From Flavobacterium branchiicola (GTDB lineage: Bacteria > Bacteroidota > Bacteroidia > Flavobacteriales > Flavobacteriaceae): a DNA stretch of 64,000 nt. The notes under the pieces were generated by a model, which saw only the letters and a program-made list of their open reading frames with translations, had not been told where the DNA came from and ran no database searches. Made by a program: the position numbers and the translations under genes. Below, piece after piece: positions 33,829 through 43,500 of this stretch; within the stretch, counting starts at the first letter, position 1; each line of letters opens with the position of its first letter. The stretch covers positions 70,059 to 134,058 of the forward strand of contig NZ_JAGYWA010000007.1 in the NCBI RefSeq assembly GCF_018383905.1, read 5' to 3'.

Positions 33829-36735
33829 ATGTTGACCCAATCTCATTTAGAGCAATTAGCAGGTACTCTCGAGGGTACACTTTTATACGACGAGCTTAAC
33901 AAAACACTTTATTCTACTGATGCATCGGTGTACCGAATAAGGCCAAATGCAGTGGCGGTGCCTAAAACGACCGAAGATATTGCGAAATTAATTCGGTTTG
34001 CGGCAGAACATAATATTTCGATTACGCCAAGAACTGCCGGAACATCATTGGCAGGGCAGGCGGTAGGAGACGGACTGGTGATTGATGTGTCGAAGCATTT
34101 TACTAAAATCATTTCGTTTGATGCAGAAAAGAAAACCGTTACGGTTCAGCCTGGTGTAATTCGCGATGAGCTGAATTTATTCTTAAAACCTCATGGTGTA
34201 TTTTTTGCACCCATTACCTCTACATCAAACCGCGCGATGATTGGTGGAATGGTGGGAAATAATTCTTCGGGAACAACTTCGATTCGATATGGTGTAACGC
34301 GTGATAAAATTGCTGAGGTAAAAGCAATTTTGAGCGACGGTTCTGAAGTGGTTTTTAAAGATCTGACTGCTGAAGAATTTATAGAAAAAACAAAAGGGGA
34401 TACTTTAGAAAATAAAATATATAAAACGATTTACGATGAGCTTTCTGTAAAAGAAGCGCAGGACGAAATTGTAAAAGAGTTTCCGAAACCGGAAATTCAC
34501 CGCAGAAATACAGGTTATGCGGTTGATATTCTGCTAAAATCAGATTTATTTGGCGGAACTGAACCTACTATCAACTTAGGAAAACTGCTTTGCGGAAGTG
34601 AAGGAACTTTGGCTTTTACGACAGAAGTTACGCTAAAAGTAGACGATTTACCTCCGGTTCATAATATTATGGTGGTAGGACATTATCATACTATTCAGGA
34701 ATCGCTGGAATCTGTAGTTGTGGCAATGAAACATCATTTGTATACCTGCGAAATGATCGACGATACGATTTTGGATTGTACGAAAACAAATCGTGAACAC
34801 ATTAAAAACCGTTTCTTTTTAGTAGGCGAACCTAAAGCAATTATGTTGTTTGAAGTAGCAGCACATACGCTGGAAGATGCCGAAAAACAAGCCAATGATT
34901 TAATTGCTGATCTGGATAAACATAATTTTGGTTATGCCAAAGTAAAAATTTATGGTCCCGATATTGACAAAGCCAACGAACTTAGAAAAGCAGGTCTTGG
35001 ACTTTTAGGAAGTATTGTAGGCGATAACAAAGCAGCAGATTCTATTGAAGATACAGCGGTTGAGTTGAGCGATTTACCAGCCTATATTGCAGAGTTTTCG
35101 GCAATGATGTTGAGTCACGGTCAGGAAGCGATTTATTATGCGCATGCGGGTGCGGGAGAACTACACTTGCGTCCGGTTTTGAATTTGAAGAAAACTTCTG
35201 ACTTAAAGTTATTCAGAACCATTGCGACCGATGTGGCGCATTTAGTGAAAAAATACAGAGGCTCATTGAGCGGGGAACACGGCGACGGAATTGTGCGCGG
35301 TGAGTTTATTCCGTTTATGATTGGCGATAAAAATTATGAGTTGCTGAAAAGGTTGAAACTGGCATTCGATCCAAATTCGGTTTTGAACATCGGGAAGATT
35401 GTAAATGCGTTGAAAATGGACGAAAACCATCGTGTCGTTTCAGGTAGAGTAGAACCGGATATTAAAACGTTTCAGGATTTCTCAGACAGTATGGGTGTTT
35501 TGCGTGCTGCCGAAAAATGCAACGGTTCGGGAGATTGCCGAAAATTGCCATCGGCAGGAGGAGCAATGTGTCCGAGTTATCGGGCGACGAAAAATGAAAA
35601 GGAAACAACGCGTGCGAGAGCCAATGCGTTGCGTGAATATTTGACGTATTCTGAGAAAGAAAATAAATTTGACCAGAAAGAATTATACGAAGTTTTTGAG
35701 TTGTGTGTAAGCTGTAAAGCCTGTGCAAGCGAATGTCCGAGTAACGTGGACGTAGCAACTTTGAAGGCGGAATTTTTATATCAATATCAAAAAGCAAACG
35801 GATTTTCGACCCGAAATAAAATTTTTGCCAACAACGCCAAACTGAATAAAATGGGAAGTAAATTCCCGGCGATTACGAATTTTATTTCGAATCAGGCTTT
35901 GGTGAAGAAAACAATGGGAATTGCGCCTGAAAGACAAGTTCCGTTACTGGCTAAAAAGACGTTTAGAAAATGGTACGCCAATAATAAACCTAAAACGGCT
36001 GATTTCCCGAACGGAAGATTGTATTTGTTTGTGGATGAATTCACGAATTATTATGATGTAAATATCGGAATTGATGCTTTTGAATTATTGACGAAACTTG
36101 GTTATCAGGTTTTGGTTATAGATCATGAAGAAAGCGGAAGAACGTATCTTTCTAAAGGTTTTCTGGAAGAAGCAAAAGAAATTGCCAATCATAATGTTAG
36201 GGTTTTTAAAGATTTGGTTGCGGGTAATGCACCTTTAATTGGGATTGAACCTTCGGCAATTTTGACTTTTAGAGATGAATACCTGCGTTTGGCGGATGAT
36301 AAAGAAGCGGCGGAGAAATTAGCAGGAAATGCTTTTACGATTGAGGAATTCTTTAAAAAAGAAATCGTTGACGGAAAAATCAAAGCGGATTCTTTTTCGG
36401 AAGAAACGAAAGAAATTAAAATTCACGGACATTGTCATCAAAAGTCATTAAGTTCTGTTGAAGCGACTTTCGCGATGCTGAATCTGCCTAAAAATAATAC
36501 GGTTACGATTTACAATTCAGGTTGCTGCGGAATGGCGGGTTCTTTTGGTTATGAAAAAGAACATTATAAAGTAAGTATGCAAATGGGAGAAGATACGCTA
36601 TTCCCAAAAGTGCGTGCCACAGCCGAAAACGTAAAAATCGCTGCAGCAGGAACAAGTTGTCGCCATCAAATTTATGATGGTACAAGTCGCGAGGCTCAGC
36701 ATCCGGTTAGTATTTTAAGAAGTTGTTTGTTATAA
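33829..36735 (+). CDS. FAD-linked oxidase fused to Fe-S/CCG domains (YdiJ-like D-2-hydroxyacid dehydrogenase)
   Basis: 968 residues. The order is an FAD-binding PCMH-type domain (about 20-240: PRTAGTSLAGQAVGDGLVID, GGMVGNNSSGTTSIRYG), FAD-oxidase C-terminal domain (about 260-545, ending SGEHGDGIVRGEF and FDPNSVLNIGKIV), a ferredoxin-like part with CNGSGDCRK..MCPSY and CVSCKACASECP, and a C-terminal CCG part (HGHCHQKSL, NSGCCGMAGSFGYE). This layout is that of YdiJ/D-lactate dehydrogenase-type proteins that oxidise D-2-hydroxyacids. MurQ in the adjacent cluster makes D-lactate, a plausible substrate (inference). The start was chosen from the promoter position and because the longer frame begins with TTG. 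Confidence 0.87.
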   Translation: MLTQSHLEQLAGTLEGTLLYDELNKTLYSTDASVYRIRPNAVAVPKTTEDIAKLIRFAAEHNISITPRTAGTSLAGQAVGDGLVIDVSKHFTKIISFDAEKKTVTVQPGVIRDELNLFLKPHGVFFAPITSTSNRAMIGGMVGNNSSGTTSIRYGVTRDKIAEVKAILSDGSEVVFKDLTAEEFIEKTKGDTLENKIYKTIYDELSVKEAQDEIVKEFPKPEIHRRNTGYAVDILLKSDLFGGTEPTINLGKLLCGSEGTLAFTTEVTLKVDDLPPVHNIMVVGHYHTIQESLESVVVAMKHHLYTCEMIDDTILDCTKTNREHIKNRFFLVGEPKAIMLFEVAAHTLEDAEKQANDLIADLDKHNFGYAKVKIYGPDIDKANELRKAGLGLLGSIVGDNKAADSIEDTAVELSDLPAYIAEFSAMMLSHGQEAIYYAHAGAGELHLRPVLNLKKTSDLKLFRTIATDVAHLVKKYRGSLSGEHGDGIVRGEFIPFMIGDKNYELLKRLKLAFDPNSVLNIGKIVNALKMDENHRVVSGRVEPDIKTFQDFSDSMGVLRAAEKCNGSGDCRKLPSAGGAMCPSYRATKNEKETTRARANALREYLTYSEKENKFDQKELYEVFELCVSCKACASECPSNVDVATLKAEFLYQYQKANGFSTRNKIFANNAKLNKMGSKFPAITNFISNQALVKKTMGIAPERQVPLLAKKTFRKWYANNKPKTADFPNGRLYLFVDEFTNYYDVNIGIDAFELLTKLGYQVLVIDHEESGRTYLSKGFLEEAKEIANHNVRVFKDLVAGNAPLIGIEPSAILTFRDEYLRLADDKEAAEKLAGNAFTIEEFFKKEIVDGKIKADSFSEETKEIKIHGHCHQKSLSSVEATFAMLNLPKNNTVTIYNSGCCGMAGSFGYEKEHYKVSMQMGEDTLFPKVRATAENVKIAAAGTSCRHQIYDGTSREAQHPVSILRSCLL

Positions 36736-36779
36736 ATTTCTTTAAAGCATATTTGTAATCTTTTAATCAAACTAAAAAA

Positions 36780-37733
36780 ATGAAGTTTTATTTCTATGTA
36801 ATGCTCTTAGTTGCTTTTTCAGTTAGTGCACAAAGTAAACTAGATTGTTCCAAATGTTCTTCTGAAATTATTGATGAAAGTAAACTGAAAAATGAAGATA
36901 TTTTTTCTTTAAAATTATTAAAGAATGAGATTTATGCCAGAAAAGGATATGTGTTTTCTAGTCCAGAATATGCAGAAGTTTTTAAAAAGTACAATTGGTA
37001 TAAACCTATAAATAATAATAACAACATTGTATTTTCTGATATAGAGATTAAAAATATTGCTATTATTGGTCAGAGAATTAGTGAGTTATCAGAATATCTT
37101 ATAAACGAAAAGAATAGCAAGTATAAAACATTATCTGAGGAAAAAGTTAATCAAATTTTTACAAAAGATATAAGAAGACAGCTTGGAATTAATTTCGTTA
37201 TTTGGAAGGTTTATGATTATAAAGACAAAACAGGCAGCTATTATTTAGTTTTGACAGAAGATAAATATAAGGAAACAGTTAATGGTAATAACTTTAACAA
37301 TGCTGTCAAGGCATTCAATTTTAAAATTGAAAACGACCGTTGGATCAAAACTTTCGAAACAAACGATTTTAAGGATAAACATGAAGACAGTATATGGTTT
37401 TGGTCTAAATATATTTATGTAGAAGACTTTGATTCTGATGGAATCATTGATCCGATTTTAATTTATGGTACTAGCGGACCTAATTTATATGACGATGGAA
37501 GAATTAAAATTCTATTGTACTATAAGGGGAAAAAAATCGGAATTCGAATTCAGAACGGAGTTCTGGACGATGAAAGAAATTTTAGTGTAGACGCTGAATT
37601 TTATACTTTGCCAAAGAAAATACAAGAAAAAATTATAGAACAAATGTCAATGATGGTCGAAAATAACCATTCGATTTTACCTTACGGATGGCAAAAAAAG
37701 ATGGCAAAAAAAATGACTTTCATTTCTGAATAA
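36780..37733 (+). CDS. Exported YARHG-domain protein, unknown function
   Basis: 317 residues with a signal peptide (MKFYFYVMLLVAFSVSA, cleaved before Q). Residues about 37-95 match the YARHG domain (LKLLKNEIYARKGYVFSSPE, then KYNWYKP and IKNIAII). The remainder is beta-rich with an aspartate-rich segment VEDFDSDGIIDPILIYGTSG that looks like a calcium-type loop. The CSKC pair near residue 24 may form a disulfide. It is 44 nt after the dehydrogenase but is probably unrelated in function. Confidence 0.75.
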   Translation: MKFYFYVMLLVAFSVSAQSKLDCSKCSSEIIDESKLKNEDIFSLKLLKNEIYARKGYVFSSPEYAEVFKKYNWYKPINNNNNIVFSDIEIKNIAIIGQRISELSEYLINEKNSKYKTLSEEKVNQIFTKDIRRQLGINFVIWKVYDYKDKTGSYYLVLTEDKYKETVNGNNFNNAVKAFNFKIENDRWIKTFETNDFKDKHEDSIWFWSKYIYVEDFDSDGIIDPILIYGTSGPNLYDDGRIKILLYYKGKKIGIRIQNGVLDDERNFSVDAEFYTLPKKIQEKIIEQMSMMVENNHSILPYGWQKKMAKKMTFISE

Positions 37734-38102
37734 ATAATGAAAGAAAGTGTAGCGCATTTCAGTTTCACGGAGATTTTGATGGTTTGAACAGATTCAATTT
37801 TAAAGATCTGCACAAATCTTTTCGAAGTAAAAAAAATCTGCATTATCTGCCAAATCTGCGAGAGAAAAAAATATAGCCACAGATTATAAGGATTAAAAAG
37901 ATTTAAAAAAATATGCTCCCGCAGATTTGGCAGATTGCTTCGCCAGTTCACTATCGCTCGGGTGAGCAGATTAATTTTAAAATTATTAAAATCTGCAGTA
38001 TCTGCAGTATCTGCGTGAAAATAATTAAAGACAAAGATTAAAAAAGAAAATAATTCGTGAATTCGTGGCGAAAAAAAACAAGAGAAAAACAAAATCGTTT
38101 TA
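37734..38102. repeat. CCCGCAGATT/AATCTGC repeat spacer with 27-nt copy 4
   Basis: Inverted words of the CGCAGATT / AATCTGCG family (about 37808-38010), also found at 40240-40330, 40424-40515 and 44873-44955. At 37937-37963 it carries the 27-nt unit (with two base changes, GCTTCGCCAGTTCACTATCG start). No gene is seen. Confidence 0.7.
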
Positions 38103-38110
38103 TATATTTG
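38103..38110 (+). promoter_or_regulatory. -7 promoter element of the amino-acid permease
   Basis: TATATTTG, exact TAnnTTTG, 82 nt before the ATG at 38192. Confidence 0.55.
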
Positions 38111-38191
38111 AAATCAGGATAATTTTTGCATTATTTGCAAAATAAAACCATCACAACTGAAATATATTAATTTATAATAGCAAAACATCAT

Positions 38192-40123
38192 ATGGCATTT
38201 TCAAGTTTATTCCGAAAGAAAACGGTACAGGATATTCTGAAACAGGTTGCAAAAAACGAAGCAGACGGTCATAATGCATTAGGAAAGCATTTAACAACCA
38301 GAGATTTAACTGCTTTTGGAATTGCAGCAATCGTTGGAGCCGGTATTTTTAGTACTATCGGAAAAGCTAGTGCAGATGGTGGTCCGGCGGTAATTTTCTT
38401 GTTTTTATTTACTGCATTGGCATGTAGTTTTGCTGCTTTTGCTTACGCAGAATTTGCCTCAATGGTTCCGGTTTCAGGAAGTGCTTATACGTATTCTTAT
38501 GTTGCTTTTGGAGAATTAATTGCCTGGATTATTGGTTGGGCATTAATTATGGAATATGCCGTTGGAAACATAACGGTCGCAATATCCTGGAGTGATTATT
38601 TTACCACGCTGCTCCAGAGTGGCGGAATCCATTTACCGCAATGGATTCAGATGGATTACCTAACTGCTTCAAACGGATTTAATGATGCTACTGCTTTAAT
38701 GCATGGCGGAAAAGCATTCGAAAATTTAAGTGCGCCATTACAGGCTTCTTATACGGCTTGGACTACAGCGCCAACAATTGGTTCTTTTCATTTTGTAGCC
38801 GATTTGCCAGCCTTGTTTATCATTATTTTAATTACAGCTTTGGTTTACAGAGGAATGAAAGAATCCCGTAATGCCAGTAATGCAATGGTGGTTGTAAAAC
38901 TTTGTATTGTACTTTTGGTTATAGCAGTTGGTGTATTTTATGTAGATACAACAAACTGGGATCCGTTTGCACCAAATGGAGTTAGCGGAGTTTTAAAAGG
39001 AGTTTCGGCAGTTTTCTTTGCTTATATTGGTTTTGATGCTATTTCGACTACAGCAGAAGAATGTAAAAATCCGCAACGTGATTTACCACGCGGAATGATG
39101 TGGGCAATTATTATCTGTACGATTTTATATATTGCCATTGCTCTGGTTTTAACCGGAATGGTGAAGTATAATGAACTAAATGTGGGAGATCCTCTTGCTT
39201 TTGTTTTTGATAAATTACATTTAAAATGGATGTCGGGAATTATTGCCGTAAGTGCGGTAATTGCAATGGCGAGTGTTTTGTTGGTTTTCCAGATGGGACA
39301 GCCTCGTATCTGGATGAGTATGAGCCGTGACGGTTTATTACCAAAGAAATTTTCTACGGTGCACCCAAAATTCAAAACACCATCTTTTGCAACTATTGTA
39401 ACTGGTTTTGTGGTGGCGGTTCCCGCTTTATTTTTAAACCTGACAATGGTTACGGATTTATGTAGTATCGGAACTTTGTTTGCCTTTGTATTGGTTTGTG
39501 CAGGAGTTTTGGTTTTACAAAACAAACCGGATATTCCAAGAGGAAAATTCAAAACACCTTATGTAAACTCAAAATATATTCTTCCGGCTTTACTTATTGT
39601 TGGATTGTATTATGCTTTTTCATTCAACAATAAAGCTACAATGGCTTTTATTAATAATGAAGCACAAACTTTTGATGCTACAACAATTGTAACATCATTG
39701 AATAAAGAAGATTCTGAAAAAGTTTTCAATTATTTAAAAAGCATCGACGTAAATAATAAAACTTCTCAGACTTCAGATTTAGAACATTTATTAAGCCAAT
39801 ATCAGGATGATGAGGTAAAATATGCTGAAGTTGTAAAAGGATTACCAATTAGTGATTCTGCAAAATACGAATCAGGATTTAGTTTATTTAAACACAAAAT
39901 TCCAATGTGGATTTTCTTATTGGTTTTAGCCGGATTAACGGTTTGGGCTTTCAGAAAAAACCTTTCATTAATTCCGCTTTTAGGATTAATCTGCTGTCTT
40001 TACATGATGGCTGAATTAAGTGTCTGGAACTGGATTTATTTCACTATTTGGTTATTAATCGGATTATTGATTTACTTCACGTATAGCAGAAAAAATAGTA
40101 AACTGAATACGCTTGAAGGTTAA
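38192..40123 (+). CDS. APC-family amino-acid permease (cationic amino-acid transporter-like)
   Basis: 643 residues with about 12-14 membrane helices. The first helix has the APC substrate motif AIVGAGIFSTIGKAS, and FAYAEFASMVPVSGSAYTY is helix 3. EECKNPQRDLPRGMMWAI is the cytoplasmic loop typical of CAT-type transporters. There is an inserted hydrophilic segment of about 80 residues (roughly 485-565, NNEAQTFDATTIVTSLNKED onward) before the last helices, which is unusual. The substrate is not known; cationic amino acids are the family default. It has its own promoter and a strong terminator. Confidence 0.88.
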   Translation: MAFSSLFRKKTVQDILKQVAKNEADGHNALGKHLTTRDLTAFGIAAIVGAGIFSTIGKASADGGPAVIFLFLFTALACSFAAFAYAEFASMVPVSGSAYTYSYVAFGELIAWIIGWALIMEYAVGNITVAISWSDYFTTLLQSGGIHLPQWIQMDYLTASNGFNDATALMHGGKAFENLSAPLQASYTAWTTAPTIGSFHFVADLPALFIIILITALVYRGMKESRNASNAMVVVKLCIVLLVIAVGVFYVDTTNWDPFAPNGVSGVLKGVSAVFFAYIGFDAISTTAEECKNPQRDLPRGMMWAIIICTILYIAIALVLTGMVKYNELNVGDPLAFVFDKLHLKWMSGIIAVSAVIAMASVLLVFQMGQPRIWMSMSRDGLLPKKFSTVHPKFKTPSFATIVTGFVVAVPALFLNLTMVTDLCSIGTLFAFVLVCAGVLVLQNKPDIPRGKFKTPYVNSKYILPALLIVGLYYAFSFNNKATMAFINNEAQTFDATTIVTSLNKEDSEKVFNYLKSIDVNNKTSQTSDLEHLLSQYQDDEVKYAEVVKGLPISDSAKYESGFSLFKHKIPMWIFLLVLAGLTVWAFRKNLSLIPLLGLICCLYMMAELSVWNWIYFTIWLLIGLLIYFTYSRKNSKLNTLEG

Positions 40124-40176
40124 GAGTTCTTAGTTCTTAGTGTCATTAGTAAGAAGTAAAAAAGTTATATATAAAA

Positions 40177-40207
40177 GCCGTTCTGGAGTTTCAGAACGGC
40201 TTTTTTT
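40177..40207 (+). terminator. Terminator of the amino-acid permease
   Basis: Stem GCCGTTCTG / CAGAACGGC, loop GAGTTT, followed by TTTTTTT. It starts 53 nt after the stop codon. Confidence 0.85.
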
Positions 40208-40544
40208 GTAGTCCCGATATAAGAGTGTTGTTGAAAAATCTCCCGCAGATTTTGCAGATTTATTTTAAAAATCTGTGTGAATCTTTTTGACGCAATAAAA
40301 ATCTGCTAAATCTGCCAAATCTGCGTGAAAAATAATATAGCTGCAAACAAAAAAAAGAACCATTCTGGAGTTTCAGAACGGCTTTTTTGTACTCCCGATA
40401 TAAGAGTGTTGGTGAAAAATCTCCCGCAGATTGAGCAGATTTATTTTAAAAAATCTGTGTGAATCTTTTTAGCACAATAAAAATCTGCTTTATCTGCAAA
40501 ATCTGCGGGAGAAATAATATAGCTGCAAACAAAAAAAAGAACCA
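40181..40544. repeat. Two tandem 182-bp units, each with a terminator hairpin
   Basis: The word TTCTGGAGTTTCAGAACGGC begins at 40181 and again at 40363; the third, diverged hairpin begins at 40545. Both steps are 182 bp. Each unit also holds CCCGATATAAGAGTGTTG and CGCAGATT/AATCTGC inverted words. It represents a duplicated terminator block. No gene is seen in 40124-40595. Confidence 0.85.
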
Positions 40545-40571
40545 TTCTGAAATATTCAGAACGGCTCTTTT
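40541..40571. terminator. Third hairpin of the series, two-way terminator
   Basis: ACCATTCTGAA TA TTCAGAACGGCT stem, with A-rich sequence on the left and T-rich on the right. It can serve the GH57 gene on the minus strand, whose stop is at 40596. Confidence 0.7.
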
Positions 40572-40595
40572 TAGCTTAAATAAAGATTTAAAACT

Positions 40596-43500
40596 TTATT
40601 TTTTGATAATCTTTTGCATCGTTTCTACACCATTTTCCAATCGGATAGTGATAAAGTAAAGTCCGTTGCTTAAACGGCTTACATCAATAGTACTTGTATT
40701 CGATTTTCCTTCCTGAACAATACTTCCTTGTGCCGAAACAATACTGTACTCACTTATTGCAATAGTAGAATTTATTTGCAACGTTTGCTCTACAGGATTT
40801 GGAAACAAACGAACAGCATACGTTTGGGTTTCTTCAGTCTCAGTATTTACAGTCATTTTAGCAGTAGTTGAGCCCCAGGTATAAGAGTAACCATCTGTTT
40901 TATTCAGTAAATCGGCAGTTTGATTCGCAGAACCGCTTGAACCATTATTAAAAATTACATTTACAGAAGTTGGTCCCGTAATCGTGTATTTATAAAAACC
41001 ATTTGTATCAGCCGTCATTGCAACACCAGGCCAGGTTGTATTTGCCACACTTCCTGAAGGAACAGCATTCCAGTAATGTACTTTTGGAACACCAGTCCAG
41101 CTTGTTGGTGGTTTAAAATAAACCGTAAGTGTTGGAACTGCAGCAAAAGTATACACTTCTGTTTTTACTGCCGATGAAACTCCGGCTGTATTCACTACAA
41201 AGGCTTTTAGAGTTGTGTTGGCGGTAAAAGCAAATGATTTTGTACCAATAGCTGACGCTGAACTTATAGTAGGGGTAGTACCGTCTAAAGTGTAATAAAT
41301 TGTTGAAGTTGTAGCATTTGCTGTTAAAACAACATTCACGGTTGTTCCCGTTGTAAAAGTACCACCAACTTTAGAATTTGTAAAATCAGGCGCGATAACA
41401 GGACATCTGTTTGCAGGCTCGGCGCTTAACCAACCCGAATCATAATATTTAATTCCCGCAGTAGTGCTTAAATCCCCTGTTTTTAGATTACCATCATTAA
41501 ACAACAAATTCGAAGCACTTACTGTCGATGGGAAAGTATATTTATACCAATCTCCGCAATCCTGAGTCATTGCAACTCCCGGATAAGTTACAGCAGGGGC
41601 AGTTCCTGTTGGTGACCAATAATAAATTTTTACAGCAGAACTCCAGTTAGTTGGTTTTTTAAAATATACCGTAAAAGTGCTTGGTGTACTAAAAGTATAG
41701 GTTTCTGTTTTTACAGCAGAAACAGTTCCTGCAGCATTTTTTACAAAAGCTTTAAGTGTAGTTGTACTTGTTATTGCGATCGTTTTTGAACCAACGGCAG
41801 AAGTAGAAGCAGTTGTTGGAACTGTTCCGTCTAAAGTATAATAAATAGTTGAAGTACTTTCGTTTGCAGTTAAAGTAAGATTTACAGTTGTTCCCGTTGT
41901 GAAAGTTCCTCCTGCTTGCGAAAAAGTAAAATCAGGAGCTACAGAAGCACATCTGTTTGCAGGTTCAGCGCTTAACCAGCCTGAATCATAATACTTGATT
42001 CCGCCTGTAGTATTCAAATCACCCGTTTTTAAAGTACCATCGTTAAATAGTAAATTAGAAGCCGTTACAGTAGACGGGAAAGTATATTTATACCAGTCTC
42101 CACAATCCTGAGTCATAGCCACTCCAGGATACGTCAGTGCAGGAGCCGTTCCTGTTGGAAGCCAGTAATATACTTTTACAGCGGAATTCCAATTGGCAGG
42201 TTTTTTAAAATATACTGTAAATTCAGGAATCGCTCCAATCGTATAGGTTTTAGTCACTATATCAGATTGATTTCCATCTTTGTCAACTGCAAATGCTTTT
42301 ATCGTAGTTGTTTGCGTAACGTTGATTGTTTTTGTAGACTCGGCAACAGCTGAAGTAAGAGTCGGAGTAGAACCATCAGTAGTATAATACAATTTTGGTT
42401 TTGGATCCGTACTGTCAGTAGCGGTAATCGTTATATCGATAGCTGTGGTTGAATTTCCGGCATCTGGCGTAAAAGCGATTTTTGGCGCAACATCCAGGTT
42501 TTTCCCCACCCAAACATGCTGAATTTTCGATTTGGTTACGTTTCCTTTTTTATCCGTTACTTCAACATAATAGTCCAACAGCTTTTCTGATATTCCTGCA
42601 ATTTCTGCCGAATATTGATTAGCGATAACATCCGGAAGCATGTATAAATCAGCCTGCGTACTATTAGTCACATTTCCTTTAGGGAAAACTCTTTCTGCCA
42701 TTGACAAAGAAATCCAGTTTCCTACTTCGCTGCCGCCCGCATAAGTTTCATTTTGGTTAGAGCTTAGTGTGTTTTTTCCATCAACATCAACTCTGTATTT
42801 TAATTCTGCTTTTTCAATTCCGCTTACATCATACGCAAAAGTATAGACTGTGAAATCTGCCGAATTCAGGAAATCTTTGTACGCATAAGGCGCTCCGTAT
42901 CCTTTTTCTCCCGGATTATAAGGCCATCGTTGCGGAATAAAAACAGAAGGTTTTGTAGCATCGACACCCGGATGTGCATCCAGAGTTGGTTTTGCATATT
43001 GCACACATCTGTTAACGGCTAGTGTAGTTTTGATTTCAAGATCTTCCGCCAGACCATAATACGCATTTCCGCTATCATAACCTGCCATCAAAAAATGCCA
43101 TGCTTTTTCAGCCGGACTTACTACCGATGTTGGATTTACAATTTCGCTCATTCTCAAATTGCTCCCTTCCAGTTGTTCAGCCATGATAGCGTGATTTTCT
43201 CCGGCAGTAGTAATCGCCTGATTCATCATGTCTTCTGTCCAGCCATTTGGATTAAATTTTTTAGAAACCGGATCAAAAAATGGCCATAACCAATTCGTAA
43301 ATTGCGGATGACCAAAATCACCATCTGCATTTACCCATGCACCATCTTCAACGTGTACCACTGCCGATTCAGGAACAGGATTGTCACTCAGATACTGTGG
43401 AATTGTAGTTGGAATATTTCCATTTGCCGCCGAGGCATGAGAAAATCCCGTAACCGATTCGTTGTAATATGATGAGCCGCCGCCCCAGGCATTATCGCCA

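Noticed and set aside
35462-35797. 111-codon frame antisense to the FAD/Fe-S dehydrogenase
   Set aside because: It lies wholly within a clear gene with conserved cysteine motifs on the other strand.
39022-39552. 176-codon frame antisense to the permease
   Set aside because: It is a shadow of a membrane-protein gene; no start signal or domain.
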